NCBI GenBank assembly: GCA_963575745.1
Contig: CAUYUJ010015691.1
Location: 120,023-184,022 of the forward strand
DNA length: 64,000 nucleotides
Direction: 5' to 3'
Origin: Prorocentrum cordatum
Lineage: Eukaryota; Sar; Dinophyceae; Prorocentrales; Prorocentraceae
The notes under the pieces: model-generated
The model's database searches: none
What the model saw: the letters and a program-made list of their open reading frames with translations, nothing else
What the model was told of the DNA's origin: nothing
Translations under genes and position numbers: made by a program
Shown here: piece after piece, positions 41,772 through 53,252 of the stretch
Numbering within the stretch: the first letter of the stretch is position 1
How the letters are laid out: each line of letters opens with the position of its first letter

Positions 41772-43985
41772 AATGGGTAAAGTTTTCAGCGGCTGGGTCG
41801 TCGCCGTGGAGTGCCTAGTCCGACGCGGTGGGGGCCTGGGTGTCCAGCTTATCGTCGTCGCTGTGGCGGCGGGGAAGCGGCGGCGCGCGGTCGCGCGTGA
41901 GCGCGCTGCGCGCCGCCCTCTCTCCCACCGACGCCGGCGACGACGAGGCACCCCCCGCCGTTCTAACCTCCCTGGCGCCTCCACGGGCGCACCTTCACTG
42001 GGGCCTCATCCATCTCCCTCAGGTAAGGGTCCTGGAGCCTTCACGTGAGCCTCTCCAAGGGCTCGCGCAGAGCTGCCCAGAGAAACCACCCCCTCTCACT
42101 GATCATGGGGCCCAAGGGTCCTCGGTAACACTCCCTCTCACTCATCAGGGGGGCCCAAGGGCCCTGGGTTCAGAACGAGAGCTGGCCCCTGCAAGCGCCC
42201 GGGCCGCAGTCTCTTGGGCCGCATCCAGGTGTTCAGCATCGCAGATGGCCTTGACCCCTGTGGGGAGGAGGCAAGCCTTTGGACACACGCGGGGGGACCT
42301 CCTTACCCCTGGGCGTGGGCTCACGTGGGCACGGCTCGAACAATTCGCATGCTGGAGCGCGGCGTGCGACCCGCACGCCGACCAGAACAGTGTCCTTCAT
42401 CTGGTGATCTCATGGATGCGGTGGCACGGATAGGCCAGCTGGCCGCGCAGCTCCTCCCGCCCCCGCCACCCCCGCGCCGCCCCGCCACCGCCGCTGCCCG
42501 CCTCCGCGACCGCCGCCTCTCCCCAGCGGCGGCGCGCGCCCTCGCCGTCGTCGGGGCGCGGGGCGGGCGATGGGCCTGGGCGTTGCAGCTGTGCCTCTTG
42601 CTCGAGGCGGCAGTCGTCCGCCAGGGCAGCACGCGGCAGCACATATGAAACGTCGCGACTTGTCTTTACACTCTTCAGCCTGGCAAGAGTGGGCCTGGAG
42701 GAGGAGGGGGCGGGGCGGCTGAGGAGGCTGACGGACCGCCCCAACGCTCTCGCCACGCAAAACACCGCCAGGGCCAGTTCAACGGATGATGGCTCGCGCA
42801 CGACTGCGCGCCAAGGTGGCGATCGCGTCCCAAGTGCTCAGTCAGGGGGCGGGTTCGACGGTGTCGCTCCAATTCTTGGCTGCTCGACGAACGCCCCGTG
42901 AGTCGGCGACAACATTGCTGCATGCAAGAAGCGGATGCGCATTCAACTCGGGCGAATCATCCTGGTGCGAACGGGCCCAGACCAAGGCCGCGTCGCGTCT
43001 CGGCTCTTGCTCCGAGACCCCGCATCCAAAGATCGGCGTTCTTGCTGCGTCTAGGCCACGCTCCGGGGGGCGACGTCCGACCCTAACCGTGTTCTCATCC
43101 GTTTAGGAGGTACTTATGGTCGGTCATGAAAGTCAGGGCCACCGAGCTCTCCCCCACGGCAACGCAGGCAGCCATTCTCTCGGAGCGAGCCGCTGCCTGC
43201 CGCCCGCGCTCCAATGGGCCAAGCATCCTTGAATGTCCAAGCCGCGAGCCTCGGCCGTGCGGGAGGGGCGCCGCGTGCCGCCCACGCCTGCGCCCTCTGG
43301 GGCCATTGGAGAGGGCTCCTCCAGAGCCGCCCCCGAACAAAAAGAGGCGACCATCGGTGGGCCCCCTGCGGGCGCCCCAAGAGGGCCATCCGCGGTTGTC
43401 AGGCCCCGCCGCCTCCGCCCCCCCGCCCCCGCCCCGCCGCCCACCTGGGGGGCGCGGTGCAAGAACGGCCGGGCGCGCCGCGAAACCGCGGAGAGGGGGT
43501 CTGTTCGAGCCTCGCGAAACCCCGGGAAGTAAATTGGCGCTCTCCTCAACCTTAGGGCCACCCAGTGATAGGGCGCATCCACGTCGTCCGCTGGCATTTT
43601 TTTGGGGGGTGGGCATCAATGATCCCGGACTTGCGGCGGTCGCCGACGGGAATGTCCTGGTCGCTGCGCCAGTGTAGACGCTCTCTAGGCCACTGGTCAC
43701 CTGCGACGATGCAAGTCAAGGCCCGCGGCGCTATGTGTCATCGCGCATGGGGTCGCGGCTGTTCGCGTCGGGCCGCGACGAGGCGCCGTCCGCATGGGAA
43801 GCAGCGGCTGCCCAGGGGCGCCTCTGCGCGTCGTCGCCGACGTGGGCCAGGAAGGGCATCCGCGCGCATATGGGTATGCGCGAGGATGGGGGCGCGCTCA
43901 ATCTCGCCAGCGTCGCCCCCACCGGAGACCCCGCAACTACTTCCTGCGTAGCCATAATGGCTTCGCCAAAACCATCCTCTCGAAC
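41772..43985. other. GC-rich stretch without recognisable genes
   Basis: Long open frames occur on both strands (for example 43095-43700 minus) but are Arg/Pro/Gly/Ala-rich and show no motif. 42030-42180 contains two copies of CACTCCCTCTCACTCATCA / GGGCCCAAGGGCC-like sequence. I support no gene here. Confidence 0.5.
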
Positions 43986-44738
43986 CTAAGATGCGTGGCC
44001 CGAGGGGGGGCTCGACCTCCCTGGGCAGGCATATCGCGGGGAACTCCTCATCAAGTCCAACTTGACTTGGACGTTCCAGCTGAGTATGGTGGTGAAAGCT
44101 TGCCAAGCCCGCCAGCGAAGTGCCCACCGTGAGCCTCGTTGCATGGGGCAAGTCGTTGACGAACGAGGACACGGTGGAGAGCAGCAGACGCAGCCGCCCG
44201 TGGCAGCCGCTGTCGCGAGCGCCCGTGAGGGCCAGCGTCCTTCTCCGTCGATCGCGTTGAGCGCGTCAGCGTATGTCTTCACCGTCTGGTACGGGAATCG
44301 TCGTAGATCGCGCGGGCCCAACGCGCCAGCGCCCTTGGCCTCGTTCAGTGGCATGGCCCGAAGGACCCGCGTGAGCTTCTCCACTTCGATCTGGTCGCGC
44401 TCGGCGCGCTCCAAGGCGCGAGTCCTGCAGCTGCTTGCGCGGCTTCGACGTCTCCGTCCATTCCTGAGGTCGCTCGCCGTGATTGCCGCTGGGTCCAGTG
44501 TCGTTTCTCCTGATGCTGACGCCGCCAGGCGTGGGGTCTCCCGTGGCTGGGCCTGCCTGTGCGCCTGGCTTGGCCTTCTTGGCCTTCCATATGTCAGCGG
44601 GCCAGCCTGTGTGCTTTTGCTTTGACTGGTGCGATGCCCGTGCAGCTGCTGCACCTGACGAAACCAACTCCGCCCGACGAAAGGCATCCTCCTCCTTGGA
44701 CTTGGGGAATAGGACATCCCGCCCCCTTTCCAAGCCAA
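43986..44738 (-). pseudogene. LINE-C RT-region relic
   Basis: The minus frame has ERAERDQIEVEKLTRVLRAM and GALGPRDLRRFPYQTVKTYA, then DALNAIDGEGRWPSRALATA, which follow the pattern of the segment ahead of the LINE RT fingers (acidic helix, 'W-P' block). No motif A or C was found; decay is severe. It could be unrelated coding sequence. Confidence 0.35.
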
Positions 44739-44922
44739 TAACCCGTAACGTCGACAAGTTGGTCGTCTGGTCCATAATGTAAGCGCGCTTGTCGTGCTTG
44801 CGCGGCGCCGGCGACTTTTTCGCCGAAGTAGATGCGATGGCCCATCGCCCAGCAGGAGCCCGCGCAGCCAGGTTTAGTCGCAGTTTTTCGCCGAGTGACA
44901 TGGGCAGAACCCGCTGTGCCAA

Positions 44923-46600
44923 GATGCGCCCGCCGCCCCCGCGACGTCGCGCCGCCGCGGGTTCCCGTCGCGAGACCCGTTTGGCAGTGCACCCCCAGCC
45001 TTGGGGTCAGCCTGATGCAGGTTGCGCGGTGGTAGCTGCCGCCCCTGACCAGCCCGATCCAGGCTCGCTCTCTCCAGCGCCCCCGCCTGTGCGAATGCGC
45101 CTCGGCCCGCCGCGCGTCCGCGCGGCTGGCCTCGCTCTGGCGCGCCCGTCGCTGGAGGTAGTCTCCAACTTCGAAGGCGAGAACGCACTCCGCGCGGGTT
45201 CGCGGGGAAGGCGCCCAACCCGGTCGGTCGCGGCCCCGCCGCGCAAACAGCCAGATCAGAAAGACCGCGCGCAGACGCGGCCCCCTCCCACTCCGACCGA
45301 CCCGCCCGAGTGCAGGAACTCCAGCCCGATCTGCGCCGCGTCCGCAAGTGCGGTCGCCGCCCTGGCGCGAGCGCAGCCGGGGCTGCTCCGCTCCGACAAG
45401 GGAGCCTCTTCCGAGACGGGCCTCACGCCGAGTTGGAAGCCGCCGAGGTTTACGCCGCAACCGTCGCAGGCGGGGTCGGACTCCGCGACGACGCGGGTTT
45501 GCGGGGGCGGCCCCGACCCCCGCCCGTCGCGGCCTTCGCTGCGCGAACAACCATATCAGACAAGACTGCGCGCATCTGTGACTCAATCCATTCGGCCGAC
45601 CCGCCCTGGCGAGGGGGCGCCGGCCCGCTCGGCGCCGTCTTCGCGGGCGGGGTCGCCGCGCTAGCGCGAGCGTGGCTGGGGCTGCCGTGCTCGGACAAAG
45701 CAGCCCTCGCACAGCGGCGCCTCCAGCTGATGCCGCCGTCGACGGAGGTGGCGCAGACGTCCATGATGGCTCGGGTTTGCAGGCAAGGCCTCCGCCCCGT
45801 CTGCCTCTGCCTCCGCCGCGCGAGCAGACGTGGGACACATCGAAGATGTGGCGTTTGCTCGCCCTGCCTCCCGATCCCAGCGAGCGCCCTGCAACTCCTC
45901 GGGGATGCCGCGAAGGGCGCCCGCGCCGAGGTCGTCAGCTCGGGCATTGGCATGGGCGTCGTCCCGAACCGGCTGGGAGGTATTAGGGGAAGCCTCGTAC
46001 AACTCATCAGGGAAAGCGCGCATCCGTTTGTCCAGCGTTGCCTGCGCCCTGCGAGAAGTCGCGTTGCCGGGGCCAGCCTCGACTGTCAGCGTCGCCGGGC
46101 ATGACAGCTCGCGAGGAAAACACATGCACTGCACCGCGAGGGGGATGCTGAGCCCGAAGTCTGCTGCGACCTCAAGTCCACGGCGTGTGCCCCAGGATGC
46201 ATCGTGCACCTGCCTCATGGCGTGGAACCCTTCTGCACAACTGCAAAATCTATCGTGGAGCCATTGCTTTTGTCGCGAGTAGCGGTGCCCGGGGCCGTGA
46301 TAGCAAAGACATCCCAATCCTGAGGGTATCCTGTATCAATAAGCTGCTGCGGAGTCATGATCCAGCCTCCCAGCGCAATCCATGGATCTGTCTACAAGTC
46401 GTGAGTAGCGCAAAGTCAGAGCATTGGCCGGCTCCATATTCGGCGATGCTCTGGTTCATTCTTCCGTCGAACGTTGTTGCTGCAATCGGCTTTCTAACCA
46501 ACGCGATTTCGCCTCCTGTCGTGCCTTCGGCTGGCCTGCCTGTCAAGAAGGCATCGCGTCGCGCAGATTTTAATCGGGTTTTGAAATCAGAGGAAACCCA
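44923..46600 (-). other. Unassigned LINE-C interior with an internal duplication
   Basis: CTTTCTGATCTGGCTGTTTG and CGCGGCGGGGCCGCGACCG (near 45240, minus sense) are echoed by GTCTGATATGGTTGTTCGCG near 45560. One frame has CDGCGVNLGGFQLGVRP, a possible zinc pair. Endonuclease motifs were not found. Confidence 0.35.
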
Positions 46601-46695
46601 TCATCCGCCCTCAGCTTGACATTGATTGTGTTCACCATTGTTACCACCTGATGCTGTTTGCCACGCTCAGCCAGCCACCTCTTTGCCTGAGGGTC

Positions 46696-47874
46696 CTACT
46701 CCGTGATATTGGAGGAGAACAGGAAGCTCTCAAGTTCAGCAGGGAATGCCCGATTTGTGATCGTTGCATCGCTACCCACGCCTCGGTGCAGCAGCAACAG
46801 CAGCAGGAACAACTCCAGTAGCCTTCGCCTTGCGAGGCGGGCCCTTCGGAGTGGCTCCCTTAGCTGGGGTTGGTTGTTGGCTGCCTTTAGGGGGGCCTCC
46901 GAAGCTGTGGAGTCGGCCGCCAGCTGCCTGAGACGCTCGGGGTCAACGGGCGGTGCCTTCGTCCCGAGGGGCTCAGGCTGGGCCGCTGCAGGGACCGTTT
47001 CGGCGCTCACCGGCGCGGCAGCTCCCAAGCCCGATTTTGCTAGAGTTGTGGCACCGCCGTCGTTGTCGCGACGACGCTTTGCCTCCCTCTCCTCGTCGAA
47101 TTTCTTGATGTTCGCCAAGAGGTCCTGCAGTTTCTGGACAACCGCCTCAAAATGGGTTCGGCACCATCGAACTCCGCCTTGTCTGCGAGGAAGGTGTTGC
47201 TCTCTGCCTCGTCCATATCATCGGGATCCGCCGGTTCGAAGATGTCGTAGTCGATGTGGGTCTTGTTGGGGCCGGGCCGTGGGACGGCGTTGCTGCCCTG
47301 CTGGGCCTGTAACGTCTTGAGCGTCGTCTGGTGTTCGTCCTCCGCCGCGGCCTCCTGAGCTGTGATCTCTCGACAGTGGGCCTGCTTCGCCGCCCCAATT
47401 TTAGCATGGCTCCATAGCACAACCGCTGCCGCTCGTTGGGGCGACTGCCTTCTGCAGGCTATGTTCTGCCTTCTGCGCCGCCTCCCAAGGATCCTTGGGC
47501 AGAGCCTTAGGTTGCTGAGCCTGCAAGGACGCCCAAATCGCCGACGCCGCCTCCGCAGGGAGGTCGGGGGTCTGCAAGTATGTTGTTCCTGTCGTACTTA
47601 CGGACCACATCCCAAAAATAATTTCGAACACCCGGAAAAGTGTCGAAAGAGTGCCGAAACCGTGTCTCCCAGGGCCCGACACGTAAAAACCCTCGAGGTT
47701 GGGGGTATTTGTCTGGCGCTCGAGATTCTTCCTGGTGGTCCAGGCTAAGGTAGGCTGGAACATCATAAGTCTGCAAGGGGTCGCGCGTCTGCTTCTGGCT
47801 CGCGCGCTCGACTGCGGGGACTGCTGCCCGAGCGGCGGGCCCGCGGCTTCCACGGGTTGGGCCGGTGGCCGCAC
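46696..47874 (-). pseudogene. LINE-C ORF1 relic
   Basis: Frames: 47776-47507 (YLSLDHQEESRAPDKYPQPR), then 47874-47401 (AEAASAIWASLQAQQPKALP), 47420-47040 (KIGAAKQAHCREITAQEAAA; DIFEPADPDDMDEAESNTF) and 47118-46696 (ANIKKFDEEREAKRRRDNDG). Charged coiled-coil and Ala/Pro-rich tail composition matches the other ORF1 proteins; the zinc finger was not found. Three frame changes inactivate it. Confidence 0.5.
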
Positions 47875-47932
47875 GTGCCGTCGCGGCCGCTCGCGATGAT
47901 CTGACGATTGTCGACCCGACTACTGTTAGGTA

Positions 47933-48077
47933 GGGCCTGTCCCCCTACAGGGGGATTTTGGACGAAAAAGAAAACAGACTCGGACCATGCTCAAGAGATG
48001 CCAACAAATACTCAACAAATAGTCCCCAGACCATTTTTTGACAATTCTGAATATTCCCCCTGTAGAGGGACAGGCCC
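47933..48077. mobile_element. MITE family M1, complete copy (145 bp)
   Basis: Left end GGGCCTGTCCCCCTACAGGG and right end CCCTGTAGAGGGACAGGCCC are inverted repeats of ~22 bp. Each arm contains its own hairpin (TCCCCCTACAGGGGGA at left). The interior includes GGACGAAAAA, CAACAAATACTCAACAAATA and TTCTGAATATT. It is inserted within the LINE-C leader. Confidence 0.78.
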
Positions 48078-48279
48078 GACTTAAGACTACTGCAGCCATC
48101 GCACCTGCTCCATGGCTGTCCATACTCTCCCACGTGTGAAAGTGGACTTGCTTCCCGAGTGAACGGGTGCAACAAAACTCCTGGGGCGAACCAGGGTTCG
48201 CAGGAGCCGTCAGACTGAACAGTCTTGGCAGTGGCTTCGGATCAGGAGTCTCCACTGGTTCCGCTGGGGAACAAAGCAT

Positions 48280-48301
48280 GTTGAGCCAAACTGGCCACGG
48301 A
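48280..48301 (-). other. DinoSL relic (19 of 22) at LINE-C 5' end
   Basis: Minus sense it starts TCCGTGGCCAG and ends TTTGGCTCAAC. The three differences from the leader are A6G, T11G and G22C. The next codon-like ATG is directly adjacent. A GGA tract on the plus strand begins at 48302. Confidence 0.85.
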
Positions 48302-48402
48302 AGGGGTAGAGGAAGAGGAGGAACAGGAGGAGGAGGAGGAGGAGGAGGAGGAAGAGGAGGAGGAGAGAGAACAGGAGGAGGAGGAGGGGGAGGGGGAGGG
48401 TC
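48302..48402. repeat. (GGA)n microsatellite abutting the SL relic
   Basis: GGAGGAGG tract with CAG and GAG breaks; TCC-rich on the LINE-C sense strand. 48403-48680 is unassigned. Confidence 0.9.
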
Positions 48403-48689
48403 AAACATGGAGGGTGGTCAAGGAGGAGGGCGGCGAGGATCAGTATAAGATCTGCTGGCGGTGATCAAGACTATTATGTGCGCTTCTCATATGTGGAGAT
48501 CCAGCGCAGAAATTGACGGCACGTTCATATCGATCCAAGACAAACAATGACCGCGCGTTGCAATCGAATTTCAGCGTGCTCGCTCGAGGAGCATCGCGTC
48601 TCAGCGCTCGCTTTCCTCATCGCTTCTCCTCCTGCTCATGCTCCCTACGACCTCCCCCCGCCCCCCGCCCTCTGTCCTCCCTCTTCCCT

Positions 48690-49260
48690 CTCCATCCCCC
48701 AAACCTCCTCCTCCTCCTCCTTTCTCCTCCTTCACTCTGGTTCCTTCTTGATAACTCCTCTCCGTCGCACAACCAGACATGTCGTCAAGGTGGTCCGGGC
48801 GTTTCGCCTGGGGTCTTACCATCACGTATGATCCTCAAGCGTGAAATTTCCAGCAACTGCTGGGATAGACGGCGGATCCTTCTACATTTGGGGTCCTTGC
48901 CTTCGCGCCGCGCTCGCTCGCCTTAAAAGAACTACCAGCGCACACAAGGATGATGGGCGGACCCGTTGTGGCTCTCTCACTTCAGCGCCGCGCACCTTCG
49001 TCTTCAAGGCTGGTGGCCGCTGTATGGATGGGCAACGGGCCCCTCTCCAAAACGGGGTTCTCGTCACAGCGCCGAGCGCAGGCGCAGGAAAAGCCCGCAG
49101 CGGTCACAAGGACGGTGGGCGAAGCTCTTCAAAACGGGGCTCTTGCCCTGACACCACTTTCACTCGTCCTCACATATTTGCGCCCGCTGCGCGGGTGGAG
49201 GACGGACCATCTTCAACAGGGGGAAGCGCTCGGAACTTCCTCAAACTTAACGACGAGATG
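48690..49260 (+). repeat. Composite (TCC)n-led dispersed repeat, copy 4
   Basis: TCC-rich tract (48690-48735), CTCTCCGTCGCACAACCAGA, GTCCGGGCGTTTCGCCTGGG, then diverged ~90-bp units (GGGCGGACCCGTTGTGGCTC, TCAGCGCCGCGC, CCAAAACGGGGTTCTCGTC). Decay increases to the right; 49260-49720 is unassigned GC-rich sequence. Confidence 0.55.
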
Positions 49261-49719
49261 TGTGACACTGTGCTCCAGCTGCGCGGCTGGAGCGCGGCTC
49301 TTCCTCGGACTGGGCCTGTGGACTGGGAGCTCCTTGGTGCTGGCCGCCAGAAATACAAACTTGTGCAGCAGTTGCTGGCCGTGCCACTGATTCCGGACGG
49401 TTGTTTGCTCGGGACGGGGCTCGACAGCCACTTCCCCCTGTTGAGGGTGGGGCGCTCGACAAGACAGCTTGTGCGGCAGTTGCACGGAAAAGGAACCCGT
49501 ATCCTTTTCAAGACGAGGCGTTCGCTGGACACTCCGTTGACCTTTGATCACTCCTCCTCGCACTTTTTACTAGATCTATCGCGCGCGCTTCGCGCGCGCT
49601 CAACTTCTGCCATTTGGGCCAAGCATACAGCGCGCCAGAGGGGCCGTGTCTGGATGCTCGGGTCCTTGGCTTGAAAGCCTTCGTGTTGGTGTCTGAAGTC
49701 GCACTGGGGCTTAGTTATC

Positions 49720-50760
49720 GGGGCAGTCCTAGTGCATCCTTGGGCAATCTTGGGGATCTCTTGGGCCTCAGCGGCCGTCTTGGAGCTGCAGTTTGTCAAC
49801 CGATTGAAAACTCCAGAGAATGATGAAACAGCCGCGGGAGTTCGTGAGGTGTTTCTGCTGGCGTGGCCCGGTGGGAGGACTCTGGCGGCCTCTTCGGGCC
49901 GTCTTGGGGCCTCTTGGTAATGCTGGCAGCCTCCTGGGGAACGAACGAACGAACGAACGAACACCCAATGTCGGGCAGCGCCCGGCCCTGCGCGGGGCGT
50001 GGGTGGATGGCACCGCAGTGCCTCAGATGGACTCGTACATGAAGCTGTCCTGCAGGTTCGTCCACAACTCTACATTGCAAGCAAGTGAAATCTAATCCCC
50101 GCCAGGGGCGTCGTAGCCGGCATCATGCAAGAAATTGACTACATCGTCAGCCCAGCGCTTTCGTCAGCCTCCTGGGGAAGCCCGGGCGTCTCTTGGGACC
50201 GTCTTGACGCCCTCTTGGGCCGTTCGGGGCTCCTCCTGCGGCCGTCGTCGGTCCCATGGCGGAAGAATCCTGGGTCTTCTTGGGGCAACCTTCGGGCTCC
50301 CTCGGGGGCTTCTTTGGGGCTCCGAGGTCATTTTGCAGCCACATTGTGTCAACAAAGAGTGGGAACTCGAGAACATAACGAAATACATCAGGAATCCGTC
50401 AGGTTTTTGATGATTTGGCCCCTTGAAGATCCTGTGTGGGCACTCGGGCGGCCTCCTGAGACAGTCTTAGGTCCGTTTGTAGCGCTGGGCACCTGCTGGG
50501 GAAATCTTGGGTCATCTTGGGACCGTCTTGGGGCCCTCTTGAGCCGTCTTGGGCTCCTCTGGAGGACGTCGTCGGCTCTCGTGGAGCTCTCGCGGGGCAG
50601 TCCTGGGACATCTTGACGCAATCTTCGGGCTCTCTTGGGGCTCCGACACTTTCTTGGAGCTAAATTTCGTCAGCAAATGAACACTCAAGCAAATGGCAAA
50701 AACCATATGAATTGTTTTATTGATTTGGCCCCTCGAAGGTCATCTGTCGGCACTCCAATT
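49720..50760. repeat. ~310-bp tandem repeat, 3-4 diverged copies
   Basis: The series CTTGGGG-CTCC-G, GGAGCT/CAGCC, TTTGTCAAC/TTCGTCAGC/TTGTGTCAAC, a low-GC stretch, GATTTGGCCCCT and GACCGTCTTGGGGCC-like sequence recurs near 49755, 50310 and 50630. GAACGAACGAAC at 49938 is a short tetramer tract. 50760-51224 is related but unassigned. Confidence 0.65.
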
Positions 50761-51224
50761 GTCTCTTGGGGCTGTCTTGCCCCCCCCTTGTCGCGCCGGG
50801 GGCCTCCCGGGGGAACCTGGCGGCCTCTTGGGACAGTCGTGCAACTTCTGCAGAGCTCCGGGAGCCTCCCGGGGGAGCCCAGGGAGGCTCTGGGGAGGCT
50901 CCGGAGAGGGAAGGGGCACTTCGGGCGACCCTGGGTAAGAGTGCCCTTCGGTGCGCGGCTTTCTGGGTGCCGCGTGAGGGCCAAAGACAAGCGCACAAGA
51001 CGCCACTGCCGCCTCGCGCTCGGCGATCGGGGGACCCCAATGGGCCCGCACCAAAAGTCACTCCGGCGAAGGGTCACTCCTGCGGGTAATCGAGCTTCGG
51101 GGGCCCTGGGGGCCCCTGGCTTACCGTCGCTCGGACGTCCACTCGCCGCGCACTTGTCGGTTTCGTGCGCTTCTGTCTTGTGGTGCGCACGTCCGAGCCA
51201 TGCCAAGCTGGTGGGCTGCAACCC

Positions 51225-51310
51225 GAGGAGGAGGAGGAGGAGGAGGAGGAGGAGGAGGAGGAGGAGGAGGAGGAGGTGGAGGAGGAGGAGGAGGAGGCGG
51301 AGGAGGAGGC
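51225..51310. repeat. (GGA)n microsatellite
   Basis: Pure GGA tract on the plus strand; a (TCC)n tract of similar length starts 180 bp to the right, forming an inverted pair. Confidence 0.95.
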
Positions 51311-51487
51311 GGGCCCCCGGCCCAGGCTTCCTGCGCACGAGAGCGGCGGGGCCCTCGCCTGAGTGGCAGGCCAGAAGGGCCCTCTGCTTCCGAGAGGCTT
51401 GGCTTGGAAAGGAGTGCCTGGAGGGACTTGTGAGGAGCGGACTCGGGACTGAGCGTGTCCTGCAGCATCGCTGATGCATCCTGGCTT

Positions 51488-52140
51488 TGCTCTACTCCTC
51501 CTTCTCCTCCTCCTCCTCCTCCTCCTCCTCCTGTTCCTTCTCCTTTTCCTCCTCCTCCTCCTCCTCCTCCTCCTTCTCCTGATAAATAAGTTCTCCCTGT
51601 CGCACCCCGAAGCTGGTTTTTAGGGCGGGCCGGGCGTTTCGCCTGAGACTTCCTCACCGATTACGACACTGAAGCTTAATAAGTGGCAACAGTTTACCAC
51701 ATAGGGGGCGGGCCGTTTCCGCGCACATTCGTTCTTAACACTTTCCGAGAGTTTCACGGATTGGGGGCGGGCCATTTTCGGAATGTGGCTCTCGCCTTAG
51801 CGCCTCGCGCATTTTTCGCAACAAAGACATTGCAAGAGCTTCGCGGATTGAGGGTGGGGTGTTTTCAAAATGTGGCTCTCGTCTTGGCGCCGCGCACATT
51901 CCTTCTCAATATGTGCAACAGTTTCACGTATTGAGGGCGGCTCCTTTTCAAAATGTGGCTCTTGCCTTGGCGCCGCGCACATTCGCTGCAACAGCTTGCC
52001 AGAGTTTCACGAATTCCCGTGATCAGCGTAACCGAAATGATGTTCAGGAAAGATTCAGGATTGTAAGGGCGCCACAATCCGCCGATCCGGCGTGTGAGTT
52101 ACAGAGGTCTAAGCTGAAGCTCCTTCTCCTCCTCCTCCTC
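51488..52140 (+). repeat. Composite (TCC)n-led dispersed repeat, copy 5
   Basis: TCC tract (51488-51580), TTCTCCCTGTCGCACCCCGA, GGGCGGGCCGGGCGTTTCGC, GAGACTTCCTCACC, then four ~90-bp units (GGGCGGGCCGTTTCCGCGCA; CAAAATGTGGCTCTCG; CAGTTTCACGTATTGAGGGC). It ends GATTCAGGATTGTAAGGG near 52065 and a short TCC tract at 52122-52146. Confidence 0.72.
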
Positions 52141-52260
52141 CTCCTCTAGCCCCCGGGCTCGAAAGATTCGAGCAAATGGGGCCCGAGACCGAATTCAGAA
52201 GATGCAGCCCAGGCGCCTCGGCCGCGCGGCCGTCTCTAAGAGGACAGGGCGGCCGCCGAC

Positions 52261-53252
52261 ATGGCGAAGGTGAGGGTGCTCGGCTGGGACCCAATGTGGG
52301 CTGTGGGTGACCGCCTCCAGGAAGTCACCCGCTACGAGCGTAACATGGACTTCACGCTGCTGGCACCCAGAGCGCCTGCCGCGAGGCTCATCATGTCCTC
52401 CAGCGGCGGATAGGTGGTCGACTGATTCTTGAGCCAGCTGTTTCGCCTGGACTATATACCATCTCGAATGCGGGAGTGGCTATTATTCTGGACGTGGCTT
52501 TCGCGACCATCACGTTCGGAGAATATTCCCGAGCCCACCTGACCTGGGAGGCCGATGTCTGGCCGCCCGAGATCGCCAGGGCGTCCTTGACGTGTGCGTA
52601 GACGTGCTCTACTTCCCCCCTCAGCCCCGCAGCCGTGGGGCGGGCCCGAGGTACTCTCAGACTGTCGCCAGGATGATTGCATGGTGGCGTGGGTGATTGT
52701 CTTTGATGCCAACCCGGTGCGTGCCAATCTTCTGCGCTGACCTCAATGACGGTATCGGCTGCAGGAAGGTCGACGCGAACTGGCAGGAGTACCAGAGTGA
52801 GGTCGCGGGAAGTGTGCGCGCGGGAACGCAGGCATAGAGGGGCGGGTGAGTTGACGGCTGACCTTCTTTCTGCGCGGCATCTTATGGCCGCCAACACCTT
52901 CGGCAAATACGAAGCCACCTTTTTATGGGAAGGGCCCAGAAAGGGGCCAAGCAGCTTGATCGACTTCATTTTCTTTCCTCAGAGCTGGGCGTCGCATATC
53001 ACACGCTGTCATGCGCCGCGGCGCATCGGCGCCCAGCTCCAGGCTCAACGAGGACGGCCTCCGCGAGATCATGTACATGTATACTTGGAGTTTCTTCGCC
53101 CGCGAGGGCCCCAGGACTGTGACAAGGCCCAGGCGCAGCCCACATGGGACATGATGGCCCTGCTCGGGGCAATCAAGAGGGGCGACCGTCGACTGGACTT
53201 CGTGGAGGGCGACGGCAAGTGGCTGGAGGACCATTTCGACGAGAGGCTCTAG
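52261..53252 (+). pseudogene. LINE-D ORF2 endonuclease
   Basis: It begins near MAKVRVLGWDPMWAVGDRLQ at 52261, with stops and frame changes through 52740. The frame from 52746 is clear: GELTADLLSARHLMAANTFG, YEATFLWEGPRKGPSSLIDF and PPRDHVHVYLEF, matching the C-terminal half of LINE endonucleases (ID-F and RDH-P/V blocks). It continues to 53252 as linker. The catalytic Glu region was not located, so the N-terminal half is decayed. Confidence 0.6.

Larger units (their letters stand above)
43986..48301 (-). mobile_element. LINE-C: decayed non-LTR retrotransposon with SL relic
   Basis: A 19/22 DinoSL copy (48301-48280) marks the 5' end, next to a (GGA)n tract on the plus strand. A MITE (47933-48077) sits in the leader. 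ORF1-like coding follows to ~46.7 kb, and weak RT-region similarity lies at 44.7-44.0 kb. The 44.9-46.5 kb part is GC-rich with two diverged ~350-bp direct copies (around 45240 and 45560). Element identity is well supported at its 5' end and poorly at its 3' end. Confidence 0.5.

Noticed and set aside
43095-43700. 201-residue minus-strand ORF
   Set aside because: Biased Arg/Gly/Pro composition, equally open frames on the other strand, no motif.
43946-43966. GCGTAGCCATAATGGCTTCG on the plus strand, partly like DinoSL
   Set aside because: Only about 14/21 positions agree and the 3' half (CTCAAG) is missing; no retroposed gene follows.
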